DNA of 23,206 bases. Source: a virus. The stretch is from positions 1 through 23,206 of IMG/VR virus record IMGVR_UViG_3300020172_001089. One strand, written 5' to 3'. Position 1 is the first letter of the stretch. Each line of letters begins with the position of its first letter. A program made the translations under genes and the position numbers. A model generated the notes under the pieces. It was not told the origin of the DNA and searched no databases. It saw only the letters and a program-made list of their open reading frames with translations. Below, one piece after another: positions 22,384 to 23,206 of this stretch.

Positions 22384-22555
22384 CTTTATGTGCCCACCGT
22401 TGTACGGTATCAGTCTCCCAGATGCGGATAACCATCCACACGATGGTCAACACGCCGCCAATAAGCGTTACCACGGGCGTCATCCACCCTAAGAAACCCC
22501 CAAGGCCCATTACTACGGCAGCGCCGTCAGTCATTGTTTTTACGTCATGGTTCAT
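22367..22555 (-). CDS. Short holin-like membrane protein
   Basis: The product has 62 residues: a short polar start (MNHDVKTMTDG), a hydrophobic stretch from about 11 to 44 with a Gly/Pro break (AAVVMGLGGFLGWMTPVVTL, then IGGVLTIVWMVIRIW), and a charged end (RWAHKDAVNK). This fits two short membrane helices with a tight turn, as in class II holins such as T7 gp17.5, or one long helix. It lies far from the endolysin gene, inside a run of basic protein genes, so either it is a second holin or it has another membrane role. GGAAG is found about nine bases before the ATG. Confidence 0.78.
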   Translation of the reverse strand: MNHDVKTMTDGAAVVMGLGGFLGWMTPVVTLIGGVLTIVWMVIRIWETDTVQRWAHKDAVNK

Positions 22556-22556
22556 G

Positions 22557-22811
22557 TCAGCACTTCCAAGCCCGCAGGCTCTTGTTAATCCGACTGTTTG
22601 GGTCTTTGGCTGTCTTCTCGGAAGTCAGCTTTTTCTTCATCCCAGTCATCCTTGCACAGAAAGAGTCGCGCCTGCTGCCGCCCTCTGGCTGCGGTGCTTT
22701 CAGCCCCGGCTTGCCGGGGTTGGCCTTGTTGTAGGAAGCTCGGCCTTTGGCGTTCAAGCCGCCCTTCTCGGATTTGCCTTCCTTGCGTTGCCATGCAGGT
22801 GACTTAGCCAT
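22557..22811 (-). CDS. Small basic protein (SPAWQRKEGK...SFCARM family)
   Basis: The product has 84 residues: MAKSPAWQRKEGKSEKGGLN, AKGRASYNKANPGKPGLKAP, SRRDSFCARMTGMKKKLTSE, and KDPNSRINKSLRAWKC. From memory this is a phage family of unknown function (I believe DUF6321), with the conserved GGLNxKGRxSYN and RRxSFCARMxGMK segments and a near-terminal Cys. The two conserved Cys could bind metal or form a disulfide. The ATG at 22811 overlaps the preceding gene by eight bases. Net charge is strongly positive. Confidence 0.87.
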   Translation of the reverse strand: MAKSPAWQRKEGKSEKGGLNAKGRASYNKANPGKPGLKAPQPEGGSRRDSFCARMTGMKKKLTSEKTAKDPNSRINKSLRAWKC

Positions 22812-23100
22812 AGAACACCGAGAGACTGGTTAACGAGCCAACGCTCAGCGTCAAATACAGACCCGCAGACGCCAAAATACCTTCGCCGGGGACGATGACA
22901 TACGTGGAGTTGGCTACTGTTTGGCTTGTAATGTCCATCGTAAACAAAACATCGCCTGAAGCACTGCCATTACGAATTTCAAATGTGCACGCGGTGCTTA
23001 TAGCAGGTGTAACAATAAAACCTTTTAGTCGTGTGCGTTCTGCAAAAAACGACCCAGCGGTGCTACGGTGCGCTGATTTAACGTCTGTTTGCATCGTCAT
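22804..23100 (-). CDS. Small beta-rich protein of the virion operon
   Basis: The product has 98 residues. I chose the ATG at 23100 because AGGAG lies seven bases upstream; a TTG two codons earlier is too close to that site. Segments are VKSAHRSTAGSFFAERTRLK, TFEIRNGSASGDVLFTMDIT, TYVIVPGEGILASAGLYLTL and SLSVFYG. It looks like a single beta-sandwich. From memory, similar short proteins (RxKGxxVxxxxSxxxxFxIRNGSASGxVLF ... VxFYG) are found near phage capsid genes. A capsid decoration or structural role is inference. Confidence 0.83.
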   Translation of the reverse strand: MTMQTDVKSAHRSTAGSFFAERTRLKGFIVTPAISTACTFEIRNGSASGDVLFTMDITSQTVANSTYVIVPGEGILASAGLYLTLSVGSLTSLSVFYG

Positions 23101-23120
23101 AATCAATCTCCTTTTTTAAC

Positions 23121-23136
23121 AGGGGCCGAAGCCCCG
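23121..23136 (-). promoter_or_regulatory. UUCG-capped hairpin in the leader of a small structural gene
   Basis: On the minus strand GGGGC-TTCG-GCCCC forms a five-base-pair GC stem with the extra-stable C(UUCG)G loop (23126-23122 pairing with 23135-23131). It lies between the partial gene's stop (23146) and the AGGAG of the next gene. A T-tract does not follow it on this strand (it reads TGTTAAAAAA), so it is not a standard intrinsic terminator. It may act in mRNA processing, 3'-end protection or partial attenuation. Confidence 0.6.
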
Positions 23137-23145
23137 TGGGGTTGA

Positions 23146-23206
23146 TTAGGCAGTACGAGTGAAGACGTATGCTGTTGCGCTGGAGAACATGATGGTGAAA
23201 CGACCA
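23146..23206 (-). CDS. C-terminal 19 residues of a gene entering from the right edge
   Basis: The minus strand reads in frame GRFTIMFSSATAYVFTRTA then TAA at 23148-23146. Only the end is visible, so the product cannot be named. The composition is that of a beta strand ending, and the position at the head of the operon is where a capsid or capsid-associated gene might lie. That is a guess. Confidence 0.5.
   Translation of the reverse strand, partial: GRFTIMFSSATAYVFTRTA

Noticed and set aside
23121-23136. UUCG hairpin considered as an intrinsic terminator
   Set aside because: No run of T follows it on the transcribed minus strand. On the plus strand a T-run (23111-23117) lies before rather than after the stem.

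Overview
The window is a segment of a tailed bacteriophage genome (Caudoviricetes). The gene set and order suggest a podovirus-like aquatic phage of the kind mostly known from metagenomes. Every gene I can support lies on the minus strand, so transcription runs from right to left. There are 33 coding regions, packed with 1- to 17-base overlaps (one of 145 bases) or gaps of mostly 0 to 55 bases. I see no tRNA, rRNA, integrase, polymerase, CRISPR array or insertion sequence. The host cannot be told from this window. Family names below are recalled from memory, not searched.

Layout in transcription order. (1) 23206-22018: the C-terminal tail of a gene entering from the right edge, a small beta-rich protein, a small Lys-rich protein, a short holin-like membrane protein, and another basic protein. 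(2) 22016-20354: two more small basic proteins, then a Gly/Gln-rich disordered protein with an RGG patch. (3) 20351-17179: a head-tail adaptor-like protein (T7 gp11-like), a CxxC zinc-ribbon protein, two small basic proteins, a second conserved structural/adaptor-like protein, and a small virion-like protein. (4) 17168-9188: another virion-like protein, a repeat protein ending in Trp hendecads, a 1193-residue tail fibre, four small accessory genes (one only 53 codons), and a second 605-residue fibre. (5) 9178-7029: a lysis island with a membrane protein that appears to start at ATT, a heavily overlapping membrane protein, a signal-anchored beta protein, a 3-TM holin and a GH24 endolysin. (6) 7020-1: a tail-hub/DNA-stabilisation-like protein, a small protein, then a probable internal-virion (ejection) module with an Ala/Gly-rich protein, a degenerate GNAT-fold protein, a Gln-rich repeat protein and the N-terminus of a long protein leaving the left edge.

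Together these make a late virion-assembly and lysis operon. The most interesting signals are: a set of five or six unrelated, very basic mini-proteins among the structural genes; a beta insertion module that appears in two different tail proteins (twice in one); short linear motifs (RMAxGG-type) recurring in otherwise unrelated virion proteins; an ATT start with a good ribosome binding site; and fibre genes that share a nearly identical exchangeable segment.
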